A DNA stretch of 24,282 bases from CAZADH01 sp964483805. GTDB lineage: Bacteria > Muiribacteriota > Ozemobacteria > Ozemobacterales > Ozemobacteraceae. Position 1 is the first letter of the stretch, and each line of letters begins with the position of its first letter. The notes beneath the pieces were generated by a model. It ran no database searches. It worked only from the letters and a program-made list of their open reading frames with translations, and had not been told where the DNA came from. Shown one piece after another: positions 14,849 to 23,600 of this stretch. The position numbers and the translations under genes are program-made. The DNA is taken from positions 1-24,282 of the forward strand of contig CAZADH010000065.1 of NCBI GenBank assembly GCA_964483805.1, given 5' to 3'.

Positions 14849-15877
14849 TCAGCCGATGTCGACGCCGATGCCGCCAACCGGTGGGACCGGTACCGGCGAA
14901 GCCGGCGGTGTCGCCGGAGAGGTCGGGCCGGCCGGAGGCGGTGGCAACCCCGGACCCTGCGTGGCGCCCGGCACGATTTTCTTGCGATTGCGTGCAAACA
15001 GGGCGCCTTTTTCGAAAGCGCCGGCCAGTGCCATCGGCACCTCGGACTCCGAGAGAACGAGGTGCGCTTTCATCTCTTGTTCGAGGGCTTTCATCTCTTG
15101 TTTCTTGGCGATGGCGAGCGCGCGGCGGCCCTCGGCCCGGGCTTGACCGACCTTCTTGTCGGCCTCGGCCTGGTCGGTCTGCAGAATGGCGCCAATGTTG
15201 CGGCCGACGTCGAGGTCGGCGATGTCGACGGAGACAATCTCGAACGCGGTCTTGGTATCGAGGCCGCGCACGATGATCTCTTCGGTGATGCGTTCGGGGT
15301 TGGTGAGAATGTCGCTGTGCTTCTCGGCTGCCCCGATGGCACGCACGATGCCTTCCCCGACGCGGGCGAGAATGGTCTCTTCACCGGCGCCGCCGATCAG
15401 CGATTCGAGGTTCGCGCGCACCGTGATCTTCGGTTTGGCGATGATCTCGATGCCGTTTTTTGCATAACCGGGAATGGGTGGAGACGACAGCACCCGCGGG
15501 ACGACCCGCATCTGCACGGCCTCGAGGACGTCGCGGCCGGCGAGGTCGATGGCTGCGGCACGGGCAAACGAGAGATCGAGCTTGGCGCGAGCGGCGCTGA
15601 TCAGCGCGTCGACGACCCGGCTGACGTTGCCACCCGAGAGGTAATGGGCCTCGATGCGATCGACCGCGAGGTCGATGCCGCCCTTGTGGCCTTTGACCAG
15701 GTTTTCGACGATGTAGTCGCACGGGACCCCGCGCAACCGCATGCCGATCAGGTCGGCCATGCCGATGGGAACCTGTGACGTGACTGCTTGAATATAGGTG
15801 CTGATCGGAAACAACGAGAGAAGGACGAGACCGACCAGCAGAATGGCCACGACAACAACGCCGATGAGGATCTCCAT
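14849..15877 (-). CDS. floA: Flotillin-like protein FloA (SPFH family)
   Basis: 342 residues. FloA proteins sit in functional membrane microdomains and influence fluidity and complex assembly. Seen: an N-terminal membrane helix (about 3-22), SPFH region with FloA-typical VPIGMADLIGMRLRGV, IVENLVKGHKGGIDL and GAGEETILARVGEGIVRAIG, then an Ala/Glu-rich helical region (DQAEADKKVGQARAEGRRAL) and LVLSESEVPMALAGAF. The last about 37 residues are a Pro/Gly-rich tail longer than in Bacillus FloA (about 331 residues in total). ATG at 15877 follows GGAG by seven bases. The partner gene nfeD is often next to floA but is absent here. A good promoter lies 42-70 bases upstream, so it is probably transcribed on its own. 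Confidence 0.92.
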   Translation of the reverse strand: MEILIGVVVVAILLVGLVLLSLFPISTYIQAVTSQVPIGMADLIGMRLRGVPCDYIVENLVKGHKGGIDLAVDRIEAHYLSGGNVSRVVDALISAARAKLDLSFARAAAIDLAGRDVLEAVQMRVVPRVLSSPPIPGYAKNGIEIIAKPKITVRANLESLIGGAGEETILARVGEGIVRAIGAAEKHSDILTNPERITEEIIVRGLDTKTAFEIVSVDIADLDVGRNIGAILQTDQAEADKKVGQARAEGRRALAIAKKQEMKALEQEMKAHLVLSESEVPMALAGAFEKGALFARNRKKIVPGATQGPGLPPPPAGPTSPATPPASPVPVPPVGGIGVDIG

Positions 15878-15918
15878 GCGGTTTCTCCATGCCCGGGATT
15901 CCCTGAGGCTCTGCCAGC

Positions 15919-15947
15919 AAGCTACCACGCGCAAAAAGGCGTGTCAA
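15919..15947 (-). promoter_or_regulatory. Promoter of floA
   Basis: Minus-strand TTGACA (15942-15947), 17-base spacer, TAGCTT (15919-15924), leading to a short leader of about 35 bases. Confidence 0.6.
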
Positions 15948-16035
15948 ACCCGGGAAGAAGGTCACCGTGAGGTTCGCCCGCGCACGGGGTGTTTGGTGCG
16001 GCACGACCGATCGCGTCGGTGGGGGTCTGCGTCGG

Positions 16036-16593
16036 TCAGTGCGACATTTTTCGCTCGAGCTCTTCGAGCTGGGCCAGCGCGACGCGATCGTTCGGATTGC
16101 GGTTCACGCGGGTCTTGAGTTCGATGATCTCTTGTCGCGAATACCGGATGACCTGCTTGAGCACGGTCATGTCGCGGTTGATCTTCTCGTCGTCGTTGGG
16201 CAGTTGCGAGGCCCGTGACCAGTTGTCGAACGCTTTGTAGTAGTTTTCGAGCTCGAAATAGATCTGGCCCGAAAGACGGTGGGCACCATAATTGTGGGGG
16301 TTATGGAACTTCGCACGGTCGAGTTGAGCCAGTGCCTCGTCGTACGCGCCCTTGAAATAGTCTTTTCGCGCCGAGTCGACGTAGTAGTCGGAGCGCTCGC
16401 GCACAGCAAGATTGGCCCGCGCCGGCATGTCGACCGTCGCCGAGGCGGTCGACACCGGCCGGCTTACCACCCCATGCAACTTCGGGGTGGTGAAAAACCG
16501 GATCTTGCTGAAGTCGAGGCTATTGCATCCCGAACCGAAGGCGAGGAGAAGTATGACTCCGGCCAGGACCACGGGTGGGACAAAACGCTTCAT
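16036..16593 (-). CDS. Lipoprotein with TPR-like repeats
   Basis: 185 residues. The N-terminus MKRFVPPVVLAG is followed by a hydrophobic stretch and GSGC, with Cys23 as probable lipid-attachment site; Gly at -3 is not ideal for the lipobox. Residues about 70-135 look like two or three TPR units (DYFKGAYDEALAQLDRAKF, NYGAHRLSGQIYFELENYYKAFDNW). The C-terminus (about 145-185) is a charged helix likely to form a coiled coil. ATG at 16593 overlaps the stop of the preceding gene in ATGA, so the two are coupled; the AGGAGG site lies somewhat far upstream (13 bases). Role is probably as an envelope scaffold. It is the last gene of the minus-strand GH57 operon. Confidence 0.82.
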   Translation of the reverse strand: MKRFVPPVVLAGVILLLAFGSGCNSLDFSKIRFFTTPKLHGVVSRPVSTASATVDMPARANLAVRERSDYYVDSARKDYFKGAYDEALAQLDRAKFHNPHNYGAHRLSGQIYFELENYYKAFDNWSRASQLPNDDEKINRDMTVLKQVIRYSRQEIIELKTRVNRNPNDRVALAQLEELERKMSH

Positions 16594-17038
16594 TGTGGGA
16601 ACCAGGCCTCCTGATTGTGAACACCCCGCTCATCTAAATAGCGCCTCCAGATTTTGTCGCGGCCCCGGTCACGTTTGTCGTAGTGTCCGGAGCCAACGGA
16701 CCCATCACTGGGGTACTTCATCGCCAGCCAACCCAGCCCCAACAAACACGCCTGTCGCTTGATATCGAGGTCGGCGCTGGCATACGCCCGATCAAGTGCC
16801 CTGCCGATCGCATCGGCGATCGGCCAACACTTCCATGCCTTAAGTATATTGGCGTTTGCCAAGAGTGGCAAGGGAGAGGCCTGGTACCGCAGCAGTTGCC
16901 GGATTTGCATCAGGTTCAGCAAATCATCGAGCGGTGCCGGGTGGTGTACCCCGGCCCATTTTTTCTGCCAGGCCTGTAACCACGACAGCACGGTGTGGGG
17001 CGTCTCAAGTTTCTCGGGTTCCCAACCCCGCTGCAACA
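16590..17038 (-). CDS. C-terminal fragment of unknown protein, cut by assembly gap
   Basis: 149 codons read without stop from the N-run to a TGA at 16590-16592. No start codon with a ribosome site is present, so the N-terminus lies in or beyond the gap. The sequence is helical and rich in Trp (TVLSWLQAWQKKWAG, ILKAWKCWPIADAIGRALDRAY) and ends in a charged stretch (YDKRDRGRDKIWRRYLDERG). I do not recognise a family. It may be the end of the secreted protein that begins at 17554, since both are on the same strand and the N-run is a placeholder of unknown true size, or it may be a separate gene. It is coupled to the lipoprotein by ATGA. Confidence 0.6.
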
Positions 17039-17048
17039 NNNNNNNNNN
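17039..17048. other. Assembly gap (10 N)
   Basis: Ten undetermined bases, the usual placeholder between scaffolded contigs, so the true distance is unknown. It cuts the minus-strand operon between GH57 and the lipoprotein. Confidence 0.99.
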
Positions 17049-17554
17049 CGGATCCCCGACACGACGCTCTTGGGCGTGTCACGGGTGTACGGCTCCGACA
17101 GCCTCCGCACCAGGACCAGCAGGTGTGTGGGTTCGAGCGCGACGGCGGCGCTGGCCAGGTCGAGCGGGGTGCGGGTTACGATGGCGGCGGCGGCCATGAC
17201 TTCGGCCTTCTCGCTGGGTTCGAGAACCTTGCTCAGGCGGTTGCTCTCGTTCAGCCAACTGCGGGCCCGCGTGGCCTGCTCGGCGGCGATCCGCGCATCC
17301 TCGGTGCGGACCTCGGCCATGAGTTTGAGGCGCCGGGCCTGGGGCACGAGTTCGTGGTCGGGCCACATGTCGCAGAACTGGTTGAGGCGCGAAATAGCCT
17401 CGGGATACCGCGCCACGAGAAAACTGTGCCGACCCATGTTGTAGATCTCGTCGGGCGTGATCGCGGTCGCAGGTGTTACGCCGCTGCCAAGAAGGGTTCC
17501 CGAGATGGCGGCGGCGAGAACGAACCGGCGCAACGTACTGCCAATGGTCTTCAT
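17049..17554 (-). CDS. Secreted helical-repeat (TPR-like) protein, C-terminus lost in gap
   Basis: 168 codons from ATG at 17554, with GAGG seven bases upstream, to the N-run. Residues 1-31 are a signal peptide (TLRRFVLAAAISGTLLGS, cleavage after PATA). The mature part has a TPR/BamD-type unit (EIYNMGRHSFLVARYPEAISRLNQFCDMWPDHELVPQA has the small-residue spacing) and then a long helical region with ARIAAEQATRARSWLNESNR. It starts eight bases after the GH57 stop, so co-transcription is near certain. The residues after 168 are unknown. If the gap is short and the frame fits, the Trp-rich fragment at 16590-17038 would be its C-terminal half, giving about 320 residues. Confidence 0.75.
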
Positions 17555-17562
17555 GTATGCCC

Positions 17563-18729
17563 TCACTTCTGCCGATTGCGGTCGGCGATGGAGTAGACGA
17601 GATTGTTGTAGTGGTCGCGTCCGATGCGCAGCGCATCGCGGTCGTGCAGCACCTGCGCCGCCCGTTCGAGCGTGTCGAGAAGCAGATAGGCGCCGCGATA
17701 GATTTGGGTAGCATCGAACCTGAAGGCCGACGCCCACCAGTATTGGCAACTGTAGAGTGCCCGGTCGAGCAGGTGGCGGACCTCGGGATCCTGGGCGGCG
17801 GCACGCCGGCCCACGTCGAGCACGTGGTGCGTCAGCACCCACTGGTTGTGGTGCACCGGGTTGAAATTGCTGTGCCACAACGGATAGGGGTCGTCCGAAT
17901 CGATGTCTTGCGGTGTGGCCGACCATGTCGACGGTGGGATGAACCGCTCCCGCATCGGGAACAGTTTGAACAGCTCTCCCACCGTGACCAGCTTGATCTC
18001 CGGATCGTGGTGTATGGCGTACACCAGTTCGCGCAGGAACTTGTCTTCGTAGTGCTTGTGATGGTGGCCGAAAGTTTCGCCGTCCATGGCGATGATCAGG
18101 TAACCATCCTGGTCGCCGAACCATTTGTGCAGACGCTGTTTCGCCTCGGCGACGAACTTGCGCCCGTGCCAGGAGTGAAACGAAATGTCGTTCGACCACG
18201 AGTTGCTGCGCAAAAACACCCCGAGACCATCGACCTGTGCGATGTCGTTGTAGGGTGGTGTGCCCGACACATGCGAGTAGGGTAGGTCGTCGGTGATGCA
18301 CCAGTCGTAACCCATGTTCTTGAACAGACGGGCCAGGTGCCCCGAGTAGCACATTTCCGGTGGGAAAACGCCGCCGGGTGCATAGGAAGCGCCGAACACC
18401 TTGCGGTTGCCTTCGCGGTTCACCTGCAACTGGCGCTCGACTTCATCGTGCGGCAGCAGCGGGAAGATCGGATGGTAGGCACCGGAATCGACGAACTCCA
18501 ATCGGCCGGACTCGGCGGCGCTGCGCAGATCGTCGATGACGCGCTGATGACCGCGGTTGACGAGTTGCTCGGTCAGGCTGTAGTTGATGTTGAGCGTGAA
18601 CCGCGGTTCACGGTCCGAGAGGAAGATGTCGGCCAACGGTTGGTAGCAGTCGCGCGCGATCTCGTCGACCACGAAGCCGAGTTGGGTCGGCGGTTGGTAG
18701 ATATGCAGCAGGATCGCGAGATATTTCAT
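17563..18729 (-). CDS. Glycoside hydrolase family 57 protein (alpha-amylase/branching type)
   Basis: 388 residues. GH57 enzymes act on alpha-glucans by a retaining mechanism (amylase, 4-alpha-glucanotransferase, branching enzyme); the exact activity cannot be told here. Motifs seen: HIYQPP (9-14), GAYHPIFPL (83-91), FPPEMCYS with probable nucleophile Glu125, and AMDGETFGHHH with probable acid/base Asp216. The protein has no signal peptide and no extra domain; it is shorter than typical GH57 amylases and resembles the small COG1449 group. ATG at 18729 follows AGGAG by eight bases; an upstream in-frame start at 18807 adds an untypical basic stretch. It heads an operon with a secreted TPR-like protein and a lipoprotein. 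Two palindromes lie upstream of it. Confidence 0.9.
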   Translation of the reverse strand: MKYLAILLHIYQPPTQLGFVVDEIARDCYQPLADIFLSDREPRFTLNINYSLTEQLVNRGHQRVIDDLRSAAESGRLEFVDSGAYHPIFPLLPHDEVERQLQVNREGNRKVFGASYAPGGVFPPEMCYSGHLARLFKNMGYDWCITDDLPYSHVSGTPPYNDIAQVDGLGVFLRSNSWSNDISFHSWHGRKFVAEAKQRLHKWFGDQDGYLIIAMDGETFGHHHKHYEDKFLRELVYAIHHDPEIKLVTVGELFKLFPMRERFIPPSTWSATPQDIDSDDPYPLWHSNFNPVHHNQWVLTHHVLDVGRRAAAQDPEVRHLLDRALYSCQYWWASAFRFDATQIYRGAYLLLDTLERAAQVLHDRDALRIGRDHYNNLVYSIADRNRQK

Positions 18730-18788
18730 CGAGGGACTCCTGGGGCGACGGGGAATGTTTTGCGGTGGTCGGCGTAGCACAACCAGGG

Positions 18789-18835
18789 AAGAATTTCTTC
18801 TCCCCATTTAATATATCGGCATTTCTTGAAATGCC
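18789..18835. promoter_or_regulatory. Two palindromes upstream of GH57 gene, possible operator
   Basis: GAAGAA-T-TTCTTC at 18789-18801 and GGCATTTC-TT-GAAATGCC at 18818-18835 flank a minus-strand TATATT (18810-18815) that could be a -10 box. No good -35 box is seen at the right distance, which fits activator control or a wrong guess. The ATG of GH57 is about 80 bases downstream. Confidence 0.35.
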
Positions 18836-18936
18836 CGTCACCCGATTGCGTGGGGGCCGGACACGCGGCAGCTTCCTTGGTTGCCGATCCGACTCGAGGT
18901 CGGGACAAAACTGCCGTCCCCGGCGCGCCGACACTC

Positions 18937-19063
18937 ACGACCCAAGGTGGGTCGTTTGCACCGCCTGAAACTGCGTTTCGGGCCGCCTGCTCGGCTCGTT
19001 GCGCGCCATCGCTGGCGCCGAGCCGACCCGGCGCTCCTGCGCACGTCCGTGGGGCAACAGCCC
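18937..19063. ncRNA. Cluster of stable hairpins, possible structured RNA or complex terminator
   Basis: Four stems in a row: ACGACCCA-AGG-TGGGTCGT (18937-18955); CCTGAAAC-TGC-GTTTCGGG (18964-18982, with one U-G pair if read on the plus strand); a compound stem at 18991-19026 (outer TCGGCTCG/CGAGCCGA, inner GCGCCA/TGGCGC, four-base bulge, TCGC loop); and GGGC-AACA-GCCC (19052-19063). The U-G pair is slightly in favour of plus-strand RNA, but no promoter for that strand was found. Confidence 0.25.
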
Positions 19064-19111
19064 GCGCGGGCCGAAGAGCGGCAAACCGATGCCGCGGCCG
19101 GAAGGATGTAT

Positions 19112-20389
19112 TTACTGAGTATTGCTTAAGTCGTGACGCCAGGCGAGAATGCCGTCGCCCTGGCGGGTCGCACCGTGGAGCGCTTCCGTGGCTTTTTCGA
19201 GCAGGGTGGGTCCGCCGGTGGCATCGGTCGGGCAGCAGGCGAAGCCGATGAACAGTTGTGGCGCGGGAGAGCCGGCGGGCGCAGTGCCGCTGTAATGGCG
19301 GAGGAAGGCGGTCTGCACCCGCTGGCCGATGCGCTCGGCCACCTGTGCGTCGGCCTCGGTGAGAATCGCGGCAAAAACACCGGGCGTCGAAGTGGCGGCC
19401 ATGAGATCGAGGCGCCGGAGTGACTCGCGCAGCGCAGCGGCCATCGCGGCAACCACGCGGTTCTGCGTGTCGGCGTCGGTGGGTGCCGCTGCGGTTTTCG
19501 GGTTCAGCAGCATCACCGACATCGGTTGGTGGTAACGCTCGCTGCGTTCGATCTCGCGGTCGAGGTGCTCGTTGAGCGTCTCGGCGCGCAAGAGACCGGT
19601 GCGGGGGTCGAACGGGGTGCCGGTCGACAGGGTTTGTTCGAGCAGGTGCAGCGACAGAGCGCTTTCGAGGGCCAGTGCCTGCGGTTCGCTGGGGCGTCGG
19701 TTCGGCAGGTCGGCCGTGAAGTCGAGAGGTGCCGGGGTTGCGGTGTTGGCGATGGGATCGGCCGTACCGGTGTGGGTGCCGGTGATGCGCCAGCGCAGCC
19801 ACAGGCCGCATTGTCGCCCGGTGGTGCCCAGGGGTACGACGAGCGCGGCTTGTCGCAACAACGCCGAACGGAACGGCATGGCTGCCACCACGATCGGCCA
19901 GGCGCCGAGGTCTTCTTCGCCGAGACCGCCGGCGTGCGCGGCAAGCAACCGCCGGTTGCGCACGGTCCAGCGCAAGCGCCCGAGGGGTCCGGGGACGCGC
20001 CCGTAGCGGCACAGTTCACTGCCGTTGCCGTGCTGGTCGAACAGGACGACGAGAGCGCCGTGGTCGTCGAGCGAGACCGACACGGTCCGCAGCATCTCGG
20101 TCACCGAATCGGCATCGGCCCGCTCGGGCGTCGCCAGTTGCCGGCGCAGCAGGCGGATGGTCTGTGGCGCATCGGCGTCGCGACGCCGACCGTGGTGATG
20201 GTGCAGCCAACCGGCGCGAATGACGAGGATGCCGTTGATCAAGACCAGCCAGATCAACAAACCGGGCAGGCGGATGGTGGTGTCCCAGGTGGTGCCGCCG
20301 ATCTTGAGGCCGATCAGCAGGGCAACCACGAGCAGAAGATTGATGACGAGGTACGGGCGCATCCGGCGTACCGTCTTGTGTTCGCGCAT
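19112..20389 (-). CDS. Membrane protein with degenerate GGDEF domain
   Basis: 425 residues. ATG at 20389 follows AGGAG by six bases. Two membrane helices (about 12-30 and 42-58) form a hairpin, then a His-rich turn (WLHHHHG) and a GAF-like sensor region (about 95-255). The C-terminal domain (259-417) aligns by pattern with GGDEF domains: DPRTGLL at 261 (like D.LTGL), RRLDLMA, and IGFACCP at 381 (like IGVA..P). However, the active-site loop GGDEF is replaced by STPGVF (334-339), so cyclic-di-GMP synthesis is very unlikely. It may bind a nucleotide or act as a scaffold. It is divergent from mfd with a good promoter and is apparently monocistronic. Confidence 0.75.
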   Translation of the reverse strand: MREHKTVRRMRPYLVINLLLVVALLIGLKIGGTTWDTTIRLPGLLIWLVLINGILVIRAGWLHHHHGRRRDADAPQTIRLLRRQLATPERADADSVTEMLRTVSVSLDDHGALVVLFDQHGNGSELCRYGRVPGPLGRLRWTVRNRRLLAAHAGGLGEEDLGAWPIVVAAMPFRSALLRQAALVVPLGTTGRQCGLWLRWRITGTHTGTADPIANTATPAPLDFTADLPNRRPSEPQALALESALSLHLLEQTLSTGTPFDPRTGLLRAETLNEHLDREIERSERYHQPMSVMLLNPKTAAAPTDADTQNRVVAAMAAALRESLRRLDLMAATSTPGVFAAILTEADAQVAERIGQRVQTAFLRHYSGTAPAGSPAPQLFIGFACCPTDATGGPTLLEKATEALHGATRQGDGILAWRHDLSNTQ

Positions 20390-20435
20390 CGGTCGCTCCT
20401 GGGGGCAGATTTGCACTGGCAGGCAATGTCAGGTC

Positions 20436-20464
20436 AGGATAGCGTGAAGGCGAGGGTTTGCCAA
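20436..20464 (-). promoter_or_regulatory. Promoter of degenerate-GGDEF gene
   Basis: Minus-strand TTGGCA (20459-20464), 17-base spacer, TATCCT (20436-20441), about 45 bases before the ATG at 20389. Confidence 0.55.
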
Positions 20465-20547
20465 GTGGCGGGAGCGACGCGGCTGAAGACCGACGATCGG
20501 TGTGGAAGACCGGTTGGTGACGCGCATTTTGTGAGAGTGGTGGCGAT

Positions 20548-20576
20548 TTGACGCGCGGACACGGTTGACGTACTTT
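20548..20576 (+). promoter_or_regulatory. Candidate promoter of mfd
   Basis: TTGACG (20548-20553), 17-base spacer, TACTTT (20571-20576). Transcription would start near 20583, downstream of the in-frame TTG at 20565. This supports the later ATG as start of mfd. Confidence 0.4.
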
Positions 20577-20654
20577 GTCGCTTCCCAGCTCACCGACGGG
20601 GACGTTCCGAACCCCCGCGGCATGGCATGGGACGGGCGCAAACGGAGGCTGGCG

Positions 20655-23600
20655 ATGCGCGAACGTCACGAAAAAAAGGGGGCCGCGGCTGCGGCGATCC
20701 TGCCGATGGCGGCCCAGATTGGCCGTCTGGGCACCGACCTGGTCGGTTTTCAGGGCGCGCTGACAGGGGTGTATCTGGCCCATCGGGCGCGCGAGCAGGC
20801 GCTGCGGGTGGTCATCGTGCCAACGCGCGAGCGGGCCCGTGAACTGGCCGACGAAGTGGCGTTCTGGTTGGGTGCCGATGCCGCCCGGGTCGCGGCGTTT
20901 CTGCCGGCGCGCCGGTCGGTCTACGACCAGACCGATGTCGACGGGGCGGTCATGCGCGAGCGCCTGGCCGCACTGGGGTTGGGCGTCTCGGGCGGCGGCG
21001 TGGTGATCGTGCCGGTCACCGGACTGCTCGAGCGGTTCCAGGCGCCTGCCCACTGGTTGCGTGCCGTGGTGCGTTTGCAGCGCGGGCAGACCTGCGAACG
21101 CAGCCGGTTGCTGCTCGAACTGGCCGGTCTCGGTTACAAACGGGTGGCCCAGGTCGAGGGGCCGGGCACCTTCGCGGTGCGGGGCAGCCTCGTCGATGTC
21201 ATGGGTGCGCAGGGTGGTGCCCCGGTGCGCCTCGATTTTTTCGGCGACGATCTCGAAGCGATCAAGCTGTTTTCACTCGAAACCCAGCGGACCCTGGCGC
21301 CGGTCGAGCGGGTGGTGTTGCTGCCGGCGGTGGAGCAGATCCTCGACGATGCTGCGCGCGAGGCGTTGTTCGGCGCGCTGCGACGGGTGCACGATGGGTT
21401 GACCGGCACCCTGGCCGAGACGTGCGCGTTGCAGATCGACCGCCTGCTGGCCGGGGCGGCGAGTCACGAGTATTACAACGTATTGCCATTTTTGGGCCCG
21501 CTCGCGGGGCAGTTGCTCGAGTTCTGGCCTGGTGCCGAGATCTGGCTCGATGAGCCGGAGCAATACCCTGAGTTGCTCAGCGAATTCGTGCGCGAGCAGG
21601 CGACCCGTTACGACAATGAAGGCGCGTTGACCTTTCTGCAGCCGCCACTGGCGTACTACCATGACGTCGCGGTGGCGCAGGCGGTGGTGGCCCGGGCCAG
21701 TGTGTGCTGGCGGCGGTTTGCGCGACCGGGGGAACCCGGCGACACCGGGCTCGCCCAGTTGTTGCCGCCGCCGAATGCGCCCGACCGAACGGCCCTGGTC
21801 GACGAAGTGCGGCGACTGACGCGGGACGGTTATGCCGTGGCCCTGGTCTTGCAGGACGCCGAGCGGTTCCAGAACCTCAAAGGCATGCTTGCCGATGCGC
21901 GGCCGCCGTTGCCGCTGGTGGTGACGCCGGATTTGCTGGCGATGCCGAGTGGGTCACTGCGGGTCGAACGGGGCCCGATTCGTCAGGGGTTCATCGCGCC
22001 GGGTTTGCGGGTGGCGGTGTTCGCCGAAAGCGATCTCTACGTGGGACCGAAGCCCAAGGTGCGGGCGAAGAAGAGCCGGCGCGGGCAGCCGCTCGAAGAC
22101 CTCGAACTGCTTATGAACGGCGACCTGGTCGTCCATGTCGATCACGGCATTGCCGAGTATCGTGGGGTGCATCGGGTCGATGCTGCCGGGCACGAGCGTG
22201 AGTATTTACTTTTGCAATACGCTGGCGAAGATCGGCTCTACGTGCCGACCGACCAGATGCACAAAGTGCAGAAGTATGTGGGCATGGAGGGGTTCCGGCC
22301 CGCATTGCATGCGCTCAACAGCAAGTCGTGGGAAAAGCAGCGCAAGAAGATCAGCGCCAACGTCGAGGAGTTGGCGGGCAAACTGCTCGAATTGTATGCA
22401 CGTCGTGAAGTCGGCTCCGGGTTTGCCTTCCCGGCCGATGACGAGTTGCAGACCAGCATGGAGGCACGCTTCCCCTACGTCGAGACCGAAGACCAGATGG
22501 CGGCGATCGACGAGGTGAAGACCGACATGATGGCGGCGAAACCGATGGATCGCCTGGTGTGTGGCGACGTCGGTTACGGGAAGACCGAGGTGGCGATGCG
22601 CGCCGCCTTCAAAGCGGTGACCGCCGGCAAGCAGGTGGCGGTGCTGGTGCCGACCACCCTCTTGGCGTTCCAGCACGAACAGAGTTTCAAAAACCGCATG
22701 GACGGCTTCCCCGTGCGCGTCGACATGGTGTCGCGGTTGCGCTCGGCCACCGAACAGAAGCGGACGTTGACCGACCTGACCGCGGGCAAGGTCGACATCA
22801 TCATCGGTACGCATCGGCTGTTGTCGAGCGATGTGAAGTTCAAAGACCTGGGGTTGCTGGTCATCGATGAAGAGCAGCGGTTCGGGGTGAAGCACAAGGA
22901 ACGGCTCAAGGAGATGCGCGCCACCGTCGATGTGCTGGCGATGTCGGCGACGCCGATTCCGCGCACGCTGCATCTGGCGCTTTCAGGAGTTCGGCAGATC
23001 AGCCAGATCGACACGCCGCCCGACGACCGTTTGCCGGTGCAGACGTACGTGGCGCCCTACGATGGCCAGTGGGCGCGCAAGGCGATCCTCGATGAGATCC
23101 GGCGGGGCGGGCAGGTGTTCTGGGTCTTCAACCGGGTCGAAAAGATCGAGGCGAAGGCCGAGAAGATCCGCGAGTTGGTGCCGGAAGCGCGGTTGATGGT
23201 CGCGCACGGTCAGATGGACGAGGACCGCGTCGAGCAGGTGCTGTTGGCCTTCATCCGGCGCGAGTTCGACATTCTGCTGTCGACGACGATCATCGAATCG
23301 GGGCTCGACATTCCGAACGCGAACACGATCATCATCGATGAAGCCGAGCGCCTCGGGCTGTCGCAACTCTACCAGTTGCGCGGGCGCGTCGGCCGCAGCG
23401 GACGCCAGGCGTGGGCATACATTTTCTTTACGAAGGGCAAACGGTTGACCTCCGAGGCGTCGCAGCGTCTGATGACGATTGCCGAGCACACCGCGCTCGG
23501 GTCCGGGTTCAAGATCGCGTTGCGTGATCTGCAGATCCGCGGCGCGGGCAACATCCTGGGTGCCGAACAGAGCGGTCACATTGCGGCGATCGGCTTCCAG

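Larger units (their letters stand above)
18730..19111. other. Intergenic region rich in inverted repeats
   Basis: 382 bases between two minus-strand genes. No frame has protein-like composition with a ribosome site. The half near GH57 is AT-richer (18785-18835) and holds two palindromes and a TATATT. The other half (18937-19063) holds four hairpins with GC-rich stems. It may combine the terminator of the GGDEF-like gene, a promoter/leader of GH57, and possibly a small structured RNA. Confidence 0.5.

Noticed and set aside
16916..18352. Minus-strand frame of 478 codons that runs through the N-run
   Set aside because: Its N-terminal part is out of frame with GH57 and its passage through ten N is an artefact. 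Only the part from the ATG at 17554 with signal peptide is real.
18826..19251. Plus-strand frame of 141 codons in the intergenic region as a small gene
   Set aside because: Overlaps the strong hairpins, has Arg/Ala-rich shadow composition and no good ribosome site, and runs into the GGDEF-like gene on the other strand.
18726..20012. Minus-strand frame covering the GGDEF-like gene and the intergenic region
   Set aside because: Arg/Pro/Ala-rich shadow of the real frame (19112-20389) and no ribosome site.
20565..20654. TTG start for Mfd
   Set aside because: It lies upstream of the likely transcription start and has no ribosome site; ATG 20655 has GGAGG and gives the normal Mfd length.
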